This document shows, piece after piece, positions 11,114 through 20,973 of a DNA stretch of 21,049 bases (position 1 is the first letter of the stretch; the number at the start of each line of letters is the position of its first letter). The notes below the pieces were generated by a model. That model saw only the letters and a program-made list of their open reading frames with translations. It was not told where the DNA came from and did not search any database. Location of the stretch: contig NW_003144786.1 in assembly GCF_000003605.2 (NCBI RefSeq), positions 1,271,475 through 1,292,523 on the forward strand, given 5' to 3'. A program made the translations under genes and the position numbers. The DNA is from Saccoglossus kowalevskii. Lineage: Eukaryota; Hemichordata; Enteropneusta; Harrimaniidae.

Positions 11114-14100
11114 TTAGACCACTGATATAAAGGTATCACCAATATTATAATCATCTACATTTAGCATGGGTTTATGTTTATTAATTTTCTCTGGTTTCCA
11201 CATGTTCTGTGATTTATTCAGTTGGTGATGAAATCTTGCAGGATTGTAAGATACTTGATAGTGTTCTTGTAAATAGTCTAATACTGCTGGTACATTGGAT
11301 AATGTATTGAAGATTCGTTTGTCAGCCTTTGAAGTCACATGTTCCATCATTTGTATCAAATGATGATGAAAACATTGAAACTGAGTACCCAACTGAAGAG
11401 AAATATCGACCTGTTGAAAAATATAAATAATAACACACTGGGTCAGATCAGATCAGTGCAAGTTATACCACACTACTGTATTTGTTTTATTGCAAGTGTT
11501 TTATTTTGAAGTGCACATCAACAAGAAATTACATTTACCAGTATTGCTGGATCATTAAAATATTTGATGCCTTATTTTACAATATACCGATCATTAACAT
11601 ATTGTTTGCGCAACTAATAGAACAAATACAGTAATACTTGTACTAATATTGGTAGAGATACTATTATTGTAAACTCAACATGTATATCTGACAAAAAGCA
11701 AATTTTCTAGTTGATACTGCACCACCAACAACACATTTGATTTGATAATATGTAAGTAGATATCTCTTACCCAGTCTTGGATGCACTCGAGTGGAGTAAA
11801 TTCATACCCAGCATACATTGCAGGATTATGGAGCATTCCTCTGGCAGCCATAACACCTTTTAAAGAAAAAACAATTTATAGTGAAACAAAACAAGCGTTT
11901 TCATTACTTTAAACTTCATTCAAATATGAAATGTTGTCGAATGAGTTGCAGTGTTACAATAAAACAACCCAAATATTTCACACTTCTCAACAAACCTGTT
12001 AAACAAGAATATGGTTTTGACTATCATTAAATGACTTTGACAATTATCCAAACTATTCAATTTATAAGAGTTATATTTCTCTAACATACTGAAACCATCA
12101 ATTCTTGTTTTTTTTTTCAATATTTTTGTGCCCAGTGACATTCCCTACAGTTTATCTATTTCTACAGCTGTGCTGAAGGTACATGTAGTGTATTTTTGCC
12201 ACAAAAACACATTTGAGACTGCATGATGGCAATTTATCCGACATTTTGTATATGTACAAGGCTTCATGAATGATAGAGAAAGGTGAATATATAAATAGCA
12301 GTGGTTTCCAACTCACCATCAACCTTTGTTAGTTCATGTACCCTATTGACATCTTTCAGTGACTTCACATCACCATTTGCTATAACAGGAATTGACAGAT
12401 TCTCTTTAATTATTTTGATATCTTCATAATTCACTGGTTCTGTTCTTTGTTCTGTGGTTCTGCCATGCACTGTAATCCAGGAAACCCCAGCATGTTCAGC
12501 TTTCTGACACAAGTCTAAAGTATCCCTGAAAAGAAGAGCGTGAGTGAATTATTAGTACAAGTGTATTGTATATTTCTATTTTCATATACTGAAAACAAGT
12601 TGGAAATATAGGTGCAAATTATTTAGCAGACATCATAATACCTGATGTATACAGAATTTTATTTATTATAAAATATTGAAAGAATAAAATTATGAAAACT
12701 AAAAATTCAATATCGATAGATTTGATCAAATTGTCATATTTATAGATCCTTACATAATAGCAATTGATGGACAACAAATTCACTATATTCAATTCTTATG
12801 TTGTGCTTCCACTATTTTAACAGATATGCAAAATACCCTCAGTAACAAGAGAATTTTTAGATCTGAACATTTTAATACAATTGTACCTGAGATTATGCCT
12901 GAGCCTAATTTTAATAGACACTGAAAATTTTTCATCTTGGATCTTGTTCCTTGTTTGCTGTACCATGTCTTTGACAAGCTCTGGGTGTTTTATGAGATTT
13001 GCACCAAAACCATTTGCCATTGCCCACCTAAAATACAAATGTAATATGAAATACTCATTGGTAACCCTACCAGAAGACAATTGAATTAATTGCTTGAAAC
13101 TATATTTTACTAATTCAACTTAGCACAACCTCAATGTTCAGAATTCTATCAATGTTTGCAATGTTCCAGGTCTGCATGTTAATGTCTACAATGTTCCACG
13201 TCTGTCAATATTTACAATGTTCCAGGTCACTCAACATTTTAAATGTTCCAGGTCTATCAATGTTTACAATGTTCCAGGTCTGTCAATGTTTACAATGTTC
13301 CAGGTCACTCAACATTTTAAATGTTCCATGTCTATCAATGTTTACAATGTTCCAGGTCTATCAATGTTTACAATGTTCCAGGTCTGTCAATTTTTACAAT
13401 GTTCCAGGTCTATCAATGTTTACAATGTTCCAGGTCACTTAACATTTAAAATGTTCCAGGTCTATCAATATTTAGAGTGTTCCAGGTCTGTCAATATTTA
13501 CAATGTTCCAGGTCTATCAATATTTACAATGTTCCAGGTCTATCAATATTTAGAGTGTTCCAGGTCTGTCAATATTTACAATGTTCCAGGTCTATCAATA
13601 TTTACAATGTTCCAGGTCACTCAACATTTTAAATGTTCCAGGTCTATCAATATTTAGAGTGTTCCAGGTCTGTCAATATTTACAATGTTCCAGGTCTGTC
13701 AATATTTACAATGTTCCAGGTCTGTCAATGTTTACAATGTTCCAGGTCTGTCAGTATTTAGAGTGTTCCAGGTGTGAAAACTTTATGAATGTAACTATAA
13801 CTTTACCTTTGTGGACAGCCACAGTTCAAGTCCACACCATCTGCAAATCTAACAATTATGAAATAAATAATAAAGAAATCAAAAAATTAATTTCACTTAA
13901 ACTCAAGTATACATTGCAATATTACACCATATCAACCATCTGCTGATTTGTACTATATTATACATGTATTTAAAATTAGAGAACTTTACATTAGAGATGT
14001 AAAGGAATGCATCATAAATAATAAATTATAATAAATAAAGCACAGCACTAAAATATCACCAAGATAAATATTTGCACAAGTTATTTAACTTAAAGTTAAA

Positions 14101-14950
14101 ATCCATCGTCAGTTAGAATAATCTAATGATCATGAGTATATACTTACGGAGCAATTAGTTCTGTAGCAGTTACAAAATCTTTTGTGTTGTTGGCAGCAAA
14201 CTGCACAATTAGAGGCTGGTCTCCTGTTTAATATATAATTTTTTAAATAAAAATCATAATTTCGCTAATTTAATCTGAAAAACTGAACTTGAAAATAATA
14301 GAATGAAATATTTACCTTTGTGTGTTGAGAATTCATTATCTCGTGCCTTGATTGACTTTATAAATGAGTCAGATACAATCATAGGAGTAAAAGTTACATC
14401 ACAACCATACCTGCAATGAGTTTAATTAATTATACAAATTCATGTAATACAGAAAACATGATTTGATTGCTCTTAGTATCAGCTAAATAGATACCTATAA
14501 AGATATAGAAACTTCAGATGTTGAGTCAGTTTGAACAACCCCCACCATGAAAAAACTTTTCAAGCTCAAAATTTCAAATATTGCCTACAACCTTGTCTGC
14601 AAGTTTTTTTTCCTCAAGAACAATCAATATTTGAAAGGATATTTCAGATGTCAACTTACTTTCTCACCAATGTTCTGAATGCCAGCCTATAAATAAATAA
14701 ATAATAACAAATGAATAAATAGTAGGAAATCAAAATGTTTCTGTTATCCATATGGTAAATTGAGAATACATGTATTACAAATATTATTGTTTGTACAAAT
14801 TATCTTCAAATTAACTTACTTTGAATATCTCACCATTGGAGCAGATATGTTTAATACTTTATCATTTTTTAACATCTCTTGCACAGAAACTCTCGGTCGA
14901 CAAGGCATGGTTGTATTACTGCTTTCGTTGCAATCGTCGAAGCTTGCCAT
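11114..14950 (-). CDS. DUS4L: tRNA-dihydrouridine(20a/20b) synthase, DUS4-like (complete)
   Basis: Nine exons: 14950-14820, 14686-14660, 14410-14316, 14223-14148, 13848-13807, 13027-12887, 12525-12317, 11856-11771 and 11410-11114. All are GT/AG and phase-consistent, giving 367 residues. This is an FMN- and NADPH-dependent enzyme that reduces U20a/U20b in the tRNA D-loop. The TIM-barrel opening is APMVRYSKLAFRTLVRKYGC. NCGCPQRWAMANGFGANLI contains the expected catalytic Cys121. ITVHGRTTEQR has His191, and IPVIANGDVKS with GVMAARGML forms the flavin phosphate site. The start is ATG 14950, with an in-frame TAG seven codons upstream. Exon 2 is only 27 nt. The C-terminal tail is longer than in the human protein of about 317 residues. 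A minus-strand ATTAAA at 11058-11053 is a possible poly(A) signal. The gene is head-to-head with COG5. Confidence 0.95.
11411..12886 (-). other. DUS4L introns 6 to 8: nothing recognised
   Basis: Introns 11411-11770, 11857-12316 and 12526-12886 are AT-rich, with plausible donors and pyrimidine-rich acceptors but no repeat element noticed. Confidence 0.6.
13133..13776 (+). repeat. 26-bp minisatellite, about 24 units, in DUS4L intron 5
   Basis: The unit is AATGTTCCAGGTCTATCAAT followed by RTTTAC, repeated about 24 times with a constant 26-bp period after two longer degenerate units at the left. Recurrent unit variants are CACTCAACATTTTA (around units 4, 7, 12 and 19) and ATTTAG-AGTGTTCC (around units 13, 16, 20 and 24), which hint at larger block duplications. 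It fills about 83% of the 779-bp intron and ends 30 bp from the exon 5 splice donor. Stop-free plus-strand frames through it are a by-product of the repeat and are not called as genes. Confidence 0.95.
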
Positions 14951-15390
14951 GTCCACTTCACCTGCATGCTACAATCTCATCGTGTGCATTATGAACTGTA
15001 AACAGAAAGTATTTATACTCGTATGTACTCAGATTCGCAAAATATTGTTGAATGTGTCGTCAATTGAATTGAAAATGGTATCGATCTCAGTATCTCTACA
15101 ACATGTACACATTTACTGCATTCGCTGGCGACTGCAACAAAACAAGTAATGTAATGCGAACAAACAAACCAAACTGAACATTCACAGTTTGTCGCTCAGA
15201 TCAAAGTATTTAATTATTTGTTTAAAATAAATTATATATTTGAAAACTATTTGAAAGTAATTATTATTATTGTTCTAAATATAATACAAATATTATATAG
15301 GCGACATGTATACTTCTGTTTATGTTTAAACTATTATTTTTGAATGAGTCGACCACTGGTCTGCGAATGTTAGAATACTCAATTGCCAGC
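14951..15390. promoter_or_regulatory. Intergenic region between the divergent DUS4L and COG5 starts
   Basis: About 440 bp separate the DUS4L ATG and the innermost COG5 ATG. In a head-to-head arrangement this must contain both promoters. It holds an AT-rich core around 15205-15300. No clear CCAAT, E2F or YY1 element was found, unlike in the XPC-LSM3 spacer. Its role is inferred from position only. Confidence 0.45.
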
Positions 15391-18300
15391 ATGGATCCCA
15401 AACTGCAAAGTCGATTGCTGGAAGATGGTAAGTATCGGTTATTTGATGATCGGATGTACTGCAATCTGTCTAGTGTTAGATATAGTTATTTACATCTTGT
15501 ACTTTAGTTCAACTAGAATATTGGATCATAAATTAACACTTGGTATAAGAGCATCGAGGTAAATCCCCTGCCTGCCTACGTGGCTCTCAACTCGAGAGGG
15601 CACCAACTACACACAGTGGACACATCAACAAACGTTAATTTGGGACCCGCACATTCAATTTCTGTTTTGGTTTCCATCGTGCTTTATTGTAATCGTATCA
15701 CATAATTGTGCTGGGTAAAAACTGGACTACTCGTGTGATTTAGGAATATAAAACAATCTTGTTTATCTGGTGAACAGTTATGTTTATTTATTTGTTTATC
15801 TATTTACTTATAATCAGTCTTTATTAAAACTTGAGGCAGAAAAATGGTTACAAATAAAAAATAAATGAATAAATCGATGATTACTCTGATTTCACCTGAA
15901 ACCTTATTATTATACATCTTTTCCTTCCAAGGATACATCATGGGAATGAAAAAAATCCAAAATGTTTAGAACAGAATCAGCAAACTTTTTTATGTAGAGT
16001 CTGGTCAAACCCTGGTGGCAGCCATGTTTGTTTTTATTATTAGAGGACGCTTACGCACATAATCATTCCATATTTTGAATTTGCATTTCCTAATATGGTA
16101 GGATGAAAATACCCTGTAAAATACCACAAAAATTATGGCACACTGTAACTTATGGCGTTACTGTGACAGATGTATATTAATAGTAATTATTATTATTGGA
16201 TTTTAGATGTATTTCATGAATTCCTTAAGGATGATTTTGATGTCCAGGAGCATACTAACAATGTCATGCAAAGCATGGCTATATCACAGCAGTTATCAAA
16301 ACTGGTTGAGGGCATCTCATTATTGGACCAAGAACTACATTCACAGGTGAGAAATATCCGCTTGTGTTCAATCGAGTGTTGTTGACATCGGGATAGCATA
16401 TTACCATAATGCCATTCTAGGAAGATGGTCACATAGCCCTGTCCCAAACTGAAATATAGTTCCTCTGGAAAAATACACTATATGTCAGCACTGGCACTTG
16501 CACATAAAAAAAATCAGGAGTGACAGTAGTGACATACAGAACTGTCACCTGGCACAAAAATATTTTTTTTTTAATTTTTAAAAAATGTTGATCTGGTCAT
16601 GGTACAGTGGTTAGTGTTTGTCTTGCATCATAGTCAACTACTCACTCACCAGTATAAATTTACAGATGTTCTGAGTATTATTCGGACAGTCAGTTAGCAA
16701 AATGACTTGCAACTTTGCAAAACACTTTGGTCTTTGCCCAATCTAGACTTGTCGGCGCCACTTGAGTGACGGGCGCGTGGTTTGGGGTTACTATTTCATA
16801 GGCGTTGTCGGCTTGGTGAATTGTAAGTATTATCTAGCGTGCCTGTGTCATATGACGCCTTACTCGCCGATTTTGGCTAAAATTCCGCTCCGCCGCCTCT
16901 TTACAACAGTGTTTATACACGGAACTTGATATTGCTTTTTACAATTTGGGTTGCCTTTGAATCACATATTTTAGTGAAATATTGTTTATAGAGTGAAATA
17001 TTACTGTCATACATAATTCAATCTTTGAAACAACAGAAACTAACACATAATAACGATAATCAAATTTGTGTTTGAAGTTCGAAAGTAGTTGCGTTATTTC
17101 CGGTTTCAACTAGTTCGAAAATAGAACGTCCTTGAGCGCAATAAAATCACACGTAGAACTCCATCCGAATCAGACTCTAGCAGCGTAAACTTATTGCAAT
17201 TTGCGCGATTTGGGCCCAGTTTGTTCTTACAAGCTTTCTAAGTTTCATTTATCATTATTTAGAAAGCAGGTCTCTGAAACGATTTAATTAATATATCCGT
17301 AAAATACCTGGCAATCGACGATTGACTTCGAAACGTTCGAAATTTCGAACAAACTCCCGGCACACCTAGCGCGATATGCGTCAGATCGGTGTAGAAGACG
17401 CCGAACTGCAGCGTCAATGTCGTTATACCCGTCATTTTCAAACTGCAGTTGAAAAAGTGATTCGATCAAGCACAGTCCTTCTATCATGTGGATCAAGGAA
17501 GGCACTTTTGATTTCACAAAATCCATCAAACCATTATAATCGAGTTTTCCATCTGTGTATCCCTGACGTACTCACAGCACCAGTAATGTAAAAACAACTT
17601 TTAGTTTGGCCCAAAACTGTCGCGAAACTGCAGCGCGTCCCGCTAAGAAACTTTACTTTGAGTCTTCCCGCCAACGACGAGTTTATTAATACCTGGGGTT
17701 ACTCAACACTCGGGAGTTGTTTTGTAAATTACGCTATGTCAGGTGGACTCAGATGGTTATAACAATTTAAAATAACACTTTGAATGCATATACAACATAT
17801 AACCTGTTAATATATGGTAACCAACGCGTGTCGTTTTGAAAACAGCATTTTACTCGCATCTTGCAAGATAATGGAATGATTCCTATTGTGGGCATGCCAA
17901 TACAACGGTGCCATCAAGTCTAGATTGGAAAAGACCCAAGTGTTTTGCAAAGTTTCAACATATATTGCTAACTGACTGTCCAAATAATTCTCAGAACGGC
18001 TGTAAATATACTGTAAAACCATTTATTTTCACTGCCATTTCATATATTTATATTCATGAATTTTCCAAACAATCAGCTCTATTGTTATTTGACATGTGTA
18101 TTAATTTAGCAGATTTTACTTATCAGCATAAAAGCAAAATTAAAACCCAGTGAATAATTGATGCCTTTACAGTATTCTGCTGTAACCACCAAATATGTGC
18201 TGTTTGAATGGCATCTTTTGAACTGTTTCTGACCCCAATCTACATTAATGAACTCTGGCATTCTTGTTGCAAGTAGTGGATTTCCAGATAGAACTGGGGC

Positions 18301-20870
18301 TTTCAGAACTTACATTGAATGCTTTATCTATGGATTTGAATAGTGAGTATTTTTTTAGACTGATATTCAGAATGACAATCACCAATGACCAGAATCTTAA
18401 CAGTCCACTTAGTAAATAATCCCAGAAAAAGCAGACCTACATTGGCACTGGCAAGTTTCTGGCAGTAATCCTGGTCTCTATTCTGAATATAATAATGTGA
18501 AAATTTTACATCTTAATAAAAGGCCAAGGTAAAGTTTAAATTGGTCTTGTTCCTTTCTTCTAGTCTATTAGAACAATTTGATTGATGTGTTTATATTTAG
18601 GTTGTTGCCCGGCATGAGGATTTGTTATCACAGGCAACTGGAATTGAAACGTTAGAGGTTGTTCTGCAGATGATGCAGACTAGAATTAAGTCATTGCAGG
18701 CTGCTGTAGAAAGGTAACAGTTTTCATTATTCCAGTATAACCGCAAAACTGTTCATGAGATTGTTAGTCTTATTTGTATTGGTAAAGAATGCTTGAATTA
18801 GAAGTATACCAGGATCAGTATTAAATCTTGGAATCTTAGAGCTAGAGTTGAAATGAGTTAAATTCAGATTACTATTCAAGATAAGTTATACATTAATTGT
18901 TAATTCTTTTTTAGGATAAGGGGTAAGGTTGTTGAACCATACAGTAAATCGTGGCTAGGACAGCACAACTTAGAAGATTACAGGTAACACACACATGCTT
19001 TGTTTATACATGTAGTGGTGGTGGTTCCATTCTCTATGCAAAAACAATTTTATACTTTGATTCTGAATAGCTGGCACTATTTTTTGTTTTGTGTATCCAT
19101 ACTTGTTTCTCGAATGTGATTCGACCCAAGCTTAAACAGGTTTTCTTGTCAACACTTATTTTCTCTGATTACAGGAAGCATGTGATCTTCTAAGACGTAT
19201 CATCAGAATTTTATATCTCAGCAAAAGACTTCATAGCCAGTTACAAGGTGGGGCCAGAGAGATCACCAAAGCTGCTCAAAGTCTGAATGAATTAGGTTTG
19301 TAATAGTGTACATATTTGCTCTATTAAATATGCATATTTTGGCTTTATTCGAACTTACTGTAAAATACTATTTTAGCTGAATTTAATTTTTGCAAAAAAG
19401 GCTTTTTTAGTGTTTTATATGAATATAAAATATAGGAAAAATATTATATTTGTTTGATGTTATTTTCATAGTATCATCCCTTCAGCAAAAAAACAAAAAT
19501 AAATTATTTTACAGTAGTTTACCGGATTATAAGTTTTCATTTGAAGGGACAAAAATTGACAATGATGATGATAGGCTTAAAGGTGTGTAATGTACACTCA
19601 TTGACCAATGATGCACCTAATTCTGTGTTGTTATAGCGACCAGTGTCTAGTGTGTAATATGTAATTTTTATTTGGGCGTAGATTACTTGTACCAAGGTGT
19701 TGACTTGGAAGGTATTGAAGTCATAGAACAAGATACACAATTTATAGAAAAAGCCAGGAAAGATGTTGAAGCACAAGCTGAGAAAATGCTGGAACAAGGC
19801 ATGGAAACACAGGTAGGTAATTATTGAACACTCAGACACTCGCAGTACTTCTTACAATACACTGAATCTACTTGTTGTTTCTATTCAGAGGTGTTTATTC
19901 TCTTTTGTCCAGCATTGTTAGACCTTCCATAATCAAGAGTATTCTAGGGGCGGAGCTACATCACAAAACGTTCTATGTTGCTAAGACGCACACCAATGTA
20001 CCATGTCAAATTTATATATGCTGCACATCTAGGGGTTGTTTTGTTACACTGTTCAAGAGAGTCTCAACAACTAGTCCAAAGTACAGATTTTTGAGTGTTT
20101 TTGACTGTTGTTTTTATCTGTTGTGGTTGCCAGGCAGTGAAAATGCCCCGATGTTTGCTCCCAAAAATAGTCAGTAGTACTGGGTCAACTGGGTTACAAA
20201 ATATTATAAAAATCTATTTCCATTTCAAGCAATCATATCAACCAATAGTGAACAGGTTTGTGTAATTGGTTCGAGACTACCATCAACTATATATGCTTGT
20301 ATTTATTTCACAGAATCAAACCCAGGTTGCCACTTCCTTGCAAGTATTTCACAATCTTGGTTGTTTGACTGAAGTAGTCAATAGAGTGGTGTGCAATATT
20401 CGTAAATCTCTTGAAAGAAATGTCATTGAAGCTGTAGATGTGAGACTGATATCACAGAGTCAGGCCCCTGGAAAGGGTGGTCCTGGTCATGCTGCCATGC
20501 CAATGCCTGGCAATACGGCTGCTTTTAGAGCCTCATTATGGACCAATATGGAAAAATTAATGGATCAGATTCATGCTGCGTGTGGACAGGTGAGCATGAA
20601 AAAATGTTTTCTAGAACTGTTTTTTATCTACTGATTTGTTTCTTTGCATTTGTTTTCTAATCAAAACAAAAAAAATACATAAGATTATACAGTTGCTTTT
20701 TACATGTACCAAAATTATGGACAATGTCTAAATGGTATATATTAAACTGTATGATGGATATAATTTCACTTTCTTCTATTTCACTTCTGTAGATTCAGCA
20801 CCTTCAAAAAGTACTTGCTAAGAAGAGAGATCCAGTCACTCATGTTTGTTTCATTGAAGCTCTAATCAAG
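15391..20870 (+). CDS. COG5: Conserved oligomeric Golgi complex subunit 5, 5' part (eight exons, one-base frame break in exon 4)
   Basis: Exons: 15391-15427, 16207-16346, 18601-18713, 18915-18983, 19175-19295, 19682-19812, 20314-20589 and 20793-20870, all GT/AG; the gene continues to the right. COG5 is a lobe-B subunit of the COG tether (CATCHR family), pairs with COG7, and acts in retrograde intra-Golgi transport. Diagnostic stretches are [53 protein letters not shown] and [20 protein letters not shown]. The N-terminal part reads as a helical coiled-coil region. Exon 4 lacks one base at 18946-18949: read literally, translation leaves the family frame after VEPYSK and stops at 19191-19193. 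All other exons are open and well conserved. ATGs at 15322, 15367 and 15391 are in frame after a TAG; 15391 ([12 protein letters not shown]) is closest to where family similarity begins. Confidence 0.93.
15903..16178 (+). repeat. Dispersed repeat, copy B (COG5 intron 1)
   Basis: Second copy of the segment at 9327-9600, matching through most of its length with scattered substitutions and short indels. It ends about 30 bp before the COG5 exon 2 acceptor, so it contributes the sequence in the likely branch-point region of intron 1. Confidence 0.8.
16662..18003. mobile_element. Foldback element FB2, 1.34 kb, with unrelated interior (COG5 intron 2)
   Basis: The left arm (about 16662-16803) and the inverted right arm (about 17870-18003) share ACAG..GTTCTGAG, TATT.GGACAGTCAGTTAGCAA, AACTTTGCAAAACACTT.GGTC and CCAATCTAGACTTG. 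The ends match FB1 at 10696-11006. The roughly 1 kb between the arms is unlike FB1 or the rest of the intron. It is richer in CG dinucleotides (for example 16748-16775, 16860-16905, 17310-17400 and 17625-17680) and holds a coding-like segment on the minus strand. This could be sequence captured by the element or a nested insertion. Confidence 0.65.
17308..17526 (-). CDS. Uncharacterised coding-like segment inside FB2, possible captured first exon
   Basis: From ATG 17526 the minus strand is open for 73 codons ([20 protein letters not shown]... to ...SKSIVDCQ) and reaches CAG followed by GTATTT, a possible splice donor at 17308/17307. The frame is also open about 15 codons upstream of the ATG, to a TGA. 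Composition is amphipathic and protein-like, with many G/C third positions, unlike the AT-rich surroundings. I do not recognise the family. No matching downstream exon was found on the minus strand. A chance frame is possible. Confidence 0.3.
18009..18174. mobile_element. Possible relative of the TA-CTGT MITE family (COG5 intron 2)
   Basis: It is bounded by TA-CTGTAAA and TTTACAG-TA and carries TTATTTTCACTG near its left end, as in the other copies. The interior does not share the ordered internal blocks, so this may be a different family with similar ends. It begins six bases after the right end of the foldback element at 16662-18003. Confidence 0.4.
18184..18600 (+). other. Rest of COG5 intron 2 before exon 3: nothing recognised
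   Basis: About 420 bp of AT-rich sequence between the element at 18009-18174 and exon 3. No open frame or repeat is evident. The earlier part of the intron (16347-16661) holds short A/T runs near 16560 and nothing else. Confidence 0.5.
19356..19516 (+). mobile_element. TA-flanked MITE, copy 3 (COG5 intron 5)
   Basis: Starts TA-CTGTAAAATACTATTTTAG and ends AAATTATTTTACAG-TA. Internal blocks (AAAAAAGGCTTTTTT, AAAATATAGGAAAA, AGTATCATCCCTTCAGC) align in order with the copy at 374-585. It is about 161 bp, and several deletions relative to copy 1 suggest an old insertion. Confidence 0.65.
19813..20313 (+). other. COG5 intron 6: nothing recognised
   Basis: A 501-bp intron. The segment 19945-20160 is slightly richer in G+C than its surroundings and stays open on the plus strand for about 100 codons, but has no protein-like features or flanking splice logic. 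It could be an unidentified old repeat. Confidence 0.5.
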
Positions 20871-20951
20871 GTAAAGTTACTCCGATAAACTGATAAAAGA
20901 ATCATAATGTGTGTATTTCGTAATTGATGGTTTGCACTCTTTTTATCCCAG

Positions 20952-20973
20952 CATAGACCCTGGAGGGTCTATG
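20952..20973. repeat. Short palindrome with CATAGACCCT / AGGGTCTATG arms, copy 2
   Basis: The same 10-mer arms as at 3132-3166 are here separated by only GG, in the COG5 intron after exon 8. They are identical to the other copy, although the two loci are about 17.8 kb apart. Confidence 0.7.

Noticed and set aside
13134-13946. Overlapping plus-strand frames encoding MFQV.QYLQCSRS-type repeat peptides
   Set aside because: They are stop-free readings of the 26-bp minisatellite. Because 26 is not a multiple of 3, all frames cycle together. They lie inside a DUS4L intron with no start context or splice support.
14760-15149. 129-codon plus-strand open frame
   Set aside because: It is antisense to DUS4L exon 1 and its upstream region, with no protein-like composition.
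18915-18983. Programmed ribosomal frameshift as the explanation for COG5 exon 4
   Set aside because: No slippery heptamer or downstream structure is evident, and frameshifting is not known for COG5; a missing base in an A run is simpler.
19872-20177. 101-codon plus-strand open frame in COG5 intron 6
   Set aside because: No recognisable domain, and it lies between two well-supported COG5 exons whose junction is in phase without it.
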